Shown: positions 62,806-64,000 of the stretch, one piece after another
Position numbering within the stretch: position 1 is the stretch's first letter
Layout of the letters: each line of letters begins with the position of its first letter
From: Lachnospiraceae bacterium
GTDB taxonomy: Bacteria; Bacillota; Clostridia; Lachnospirales; Lachnospiraceae
NCBI GenBank assembly: GCA_029067085.1
Contig: JAIEFE010000014.1
Span: forward strand, 246,969-310,968
DNA length: 64,000 nt
Direction: 5' to 3'
Translations under genes and position numbers: made by a program
Notes under the pieces: generated by a model
The model's database searches: none
The model's input: only the letters and a program-made list of their open reading frames with translations
What the model was told of the DNA's origin: nothing

Positions 62806-64000
62806 TCACTTGTTATTTCTTACATGATAAGTCTCATACCATTGCTGGAATACAAAGAACGACCAGGTCAGCTTTGAATAATTTCTCCCGGTCGCAGCAC
62901 CTCCGTCACCGGTTTTGAGATACCCCTCCACCATATTTTTTACATACGATGTATCGAATACATTTTGACGGTTCAAGAAGTCAGCATCCGTGTAGCATAA
63001 CAGTCGTTCTTTCAAAGTTCCTCTCAGCCATTTGTCAAGCGGCACTCCGAATCCTTTCTTGGGACGCTCCAGCAATTCTCTCGGTATATAATCGTAAGCG
63101 ATATCCTTCAGGATATGCTTCTTGTCTCCGCCCGCGAATTTATAAGCATGAGGAATCCGATAGGAAAACGCCATCACATCCTGATCCAGGATCGGGCATC
63201 TGGCCTCCAGAGAATACTTCATGGAAGCACGGTCCACCTTACAGAGAATATCTCCCGGCAGATAGGTGTCCATATCTAACAGCATCCTCCGTATCTGCCA
63301 GTTGTTCACCTGATAGCCGCTCTCCACAGGATAATGCACCGGCAGAGTGCGTGACCCGGCAGGAAGATTCCCTACCATAGCTCTCGCCATCTTCGGATAA
63401 TTTCCTGCGCCAAACTGGGTTTTGGTCTCCCGTTCCCGGTTGCCAGTGATCACCCGCACCTTGAAGGGCAGCCTGTCCTCCACAGAAAGCTGTTTGAAAC
63501 CGGGCAACGTGCAAATACCGTGTATCATGCCTCCAAGCGCATCCAGGCGCTGCGCCTGCGCCACATTCTCATATATATTATATCCACAGTAGAATTCATC
63601 TCCGCCATCCCCGGAGAGAGCCACCGTCACCTGCTCCCTGGCCAGCTTACAGACCAGCATCGTGGGGATCTGGGAAGAGTCCGCAAAGGGTTCATCATAA
63701 TACTTCGGTATGCTCTCCACCAGAGACTGCATATCCGCCTCGCTGATGATGAGCTGGGTATGATCCGTGCCCAGATATTTTGCCACCGCCTCGGCGTAGG
63801 GCGCCTCGTTGTAGCGCTCCTCCTGAAAACCGATGGCAAAGGTCTTCACCGGCTTTACAGAATTTTCCTGTGCCAACGCAGTCACCAGGGAAGAATCATA
63901 GCCACCGCTCAAAAAAGACCCAAGAGGCACGTCCGCTATCATGCGAAGAGATACCGCCCGCTTTAACAGCTCCTTTAACTGCGCCTTTGCCTCTTCATAG
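62806..64000 (-). CDS. asnB: Asparagine synthase family protein (partial, N-terminus off window)
   Basis: The open frame continues to the right edge, where residues KAQLKELLKRAVSLRMIADVP lead into GSFLSGGYDSSLVTAL, the PP-loop of the synthetase domain. SGDGGDEFYCGYN and ASMKYSLEARCPILDQD follow. The N-terminal glutaminase domain is beyond the window. It is similar in layout to the protein at 58364-60319, so the locus holds at least two. It likely amidates a carboxylate of the glycan or makes Asn. Confidence 0.87.
   Translation of the reverse strand, partial: YEEAKAQLKELLKRAVSLRMIADVPLGSFLSGGYDSSLVTALAQENSVKPVKTFAIGFQEERYNEAPYAEAVAKYLGTDHTQLIISEADMQSLVESIPKYYDEPFADSSQIPTMLVCKLAREQVTVALSGDGGDEFYCGYNIYENVAQAQRLDALGGMIHGICTLPGFKQLSVEDRLPFKVRVITGNRERETKTQFGAGNYPKMARAMVGNLPAGSRTLPVHYPVESGYQVNNWQIRRMLLDMDTYLPGDILCKVDRASMKYSLEARCPILDQDVMAFSYRIPHAYKFAGGDKKHILKDIAYDYIPRELLERPKKGFGVPLDKWLRGTLKERLLCYTDADFLNRQNVFDTSYVKNMVEGYLKTGDGGAATGRNYSKLTWSFFVFQQWYETYHVRNNK

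Noticed and set aside
1..64000. CRISPR arrays, tRNA or rRNA genes, intact insertion sequences, known riboswitch leaders
   Set aside because: I looked along both strands and saw no regular direct-repeat array, no cloverleaf with conserved arms, no transposase with terminal repeats and no riboswitch consensus that I could support.

Overview
The window looks like a chromosomal segment of a low-to-mid GC Gram-positive gut Clostridia species, most likely a member of the Lachnospiraceae. The evidence is strong GGAGG-type ribosome binding sites, a BspA-like leucine-rich-repeat surface protein with Ig-like domains, a fused AmmeMemoRadiSam A/B protein, DUF4143 ATPases, and a very long surface-glycan locus. 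I see no rRNA, tRNA or CRISPR array. The genus is inference; the sequence contains no marker gene.

Layout. (1) 1-4682, minus: a large secreted surface protein that runs off the left edge. (2) 4917-8495, minus: AmmeMemoRadiSam genes (A+B fusion and the radical SAM member) with an AAA+/DUF4143 ATPase between them. (3) 8591-13032, minus: a glycan-decoration operon of polysaccharide pyruvyl transferase, flippase, nitroreductase-like protein and membrane O-acyltransferase. (4) 13151-13954: an 804-bp segment bounded by 40-bp inverted repeats (39/40 identical). It carries a 193-aa FimB/FimE-sized tyrosine recombinase and an outward-facing promoter. (5) 14028-19468, plus: a second decoration operon of GT2, flippase, TagD-like cytidylyltransferase, LicD and an asparagine-synthase-like protein. 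(6) 19455-21226: small accessory genes and debris, namely a nuclease relic, a DUF4160/DUF2442 pair, a duplicated DUF2442 fragment, and a ParE-type toxin-antitoxin operon with promoter and operator. (7) 21479-64000, all minus: a tightly packed surface-glycan locus of more than 30 genes.

The glycan locus holds an initiating polyprenyl-phosphate sugar transferase (46844-48256), a WecG/TagA transferase fused to a GT4 transferase, and many GT2 and GT4 enzymes. It also has three GT11 (alpha-1,2-fucosyltransferase-like) enzymes, a GT17, a GT-D/DUF1792 and a DUF5672 protein. Three GT-C-like or DUF6056 membrane proteins, two O-antigen-polymerase-like proteins, a Wzx flippase and two PglK-like ABC exporters would handle assembly and export. 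Decoration or accessory enzymes are acyltransferase, pyruvyl transferase, SGNH protein, glutamine-dependent asparagine synthase homologues, a radical SAM/SPASM protein and a GH88/105 hydrolase. Gene order, stop/start overlaps and shared direction suggest large polycistronic transcripts.

The most notable observation is the invertible segment. It sits exactly between two divergent glycan-decoration operons, each with its own flippase. The best promoter inside it points out over the left repeat. As drawn, it would transcribe the pyruvyl/acyl operon. Inversion would aim it at the cytidylyltransferase/LicD operon. This predicts a self-contained two-way phase switch for alternative surface-glycan chemistry. 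The repeats and recombinase are seen directly; the switching and its output are inferred.
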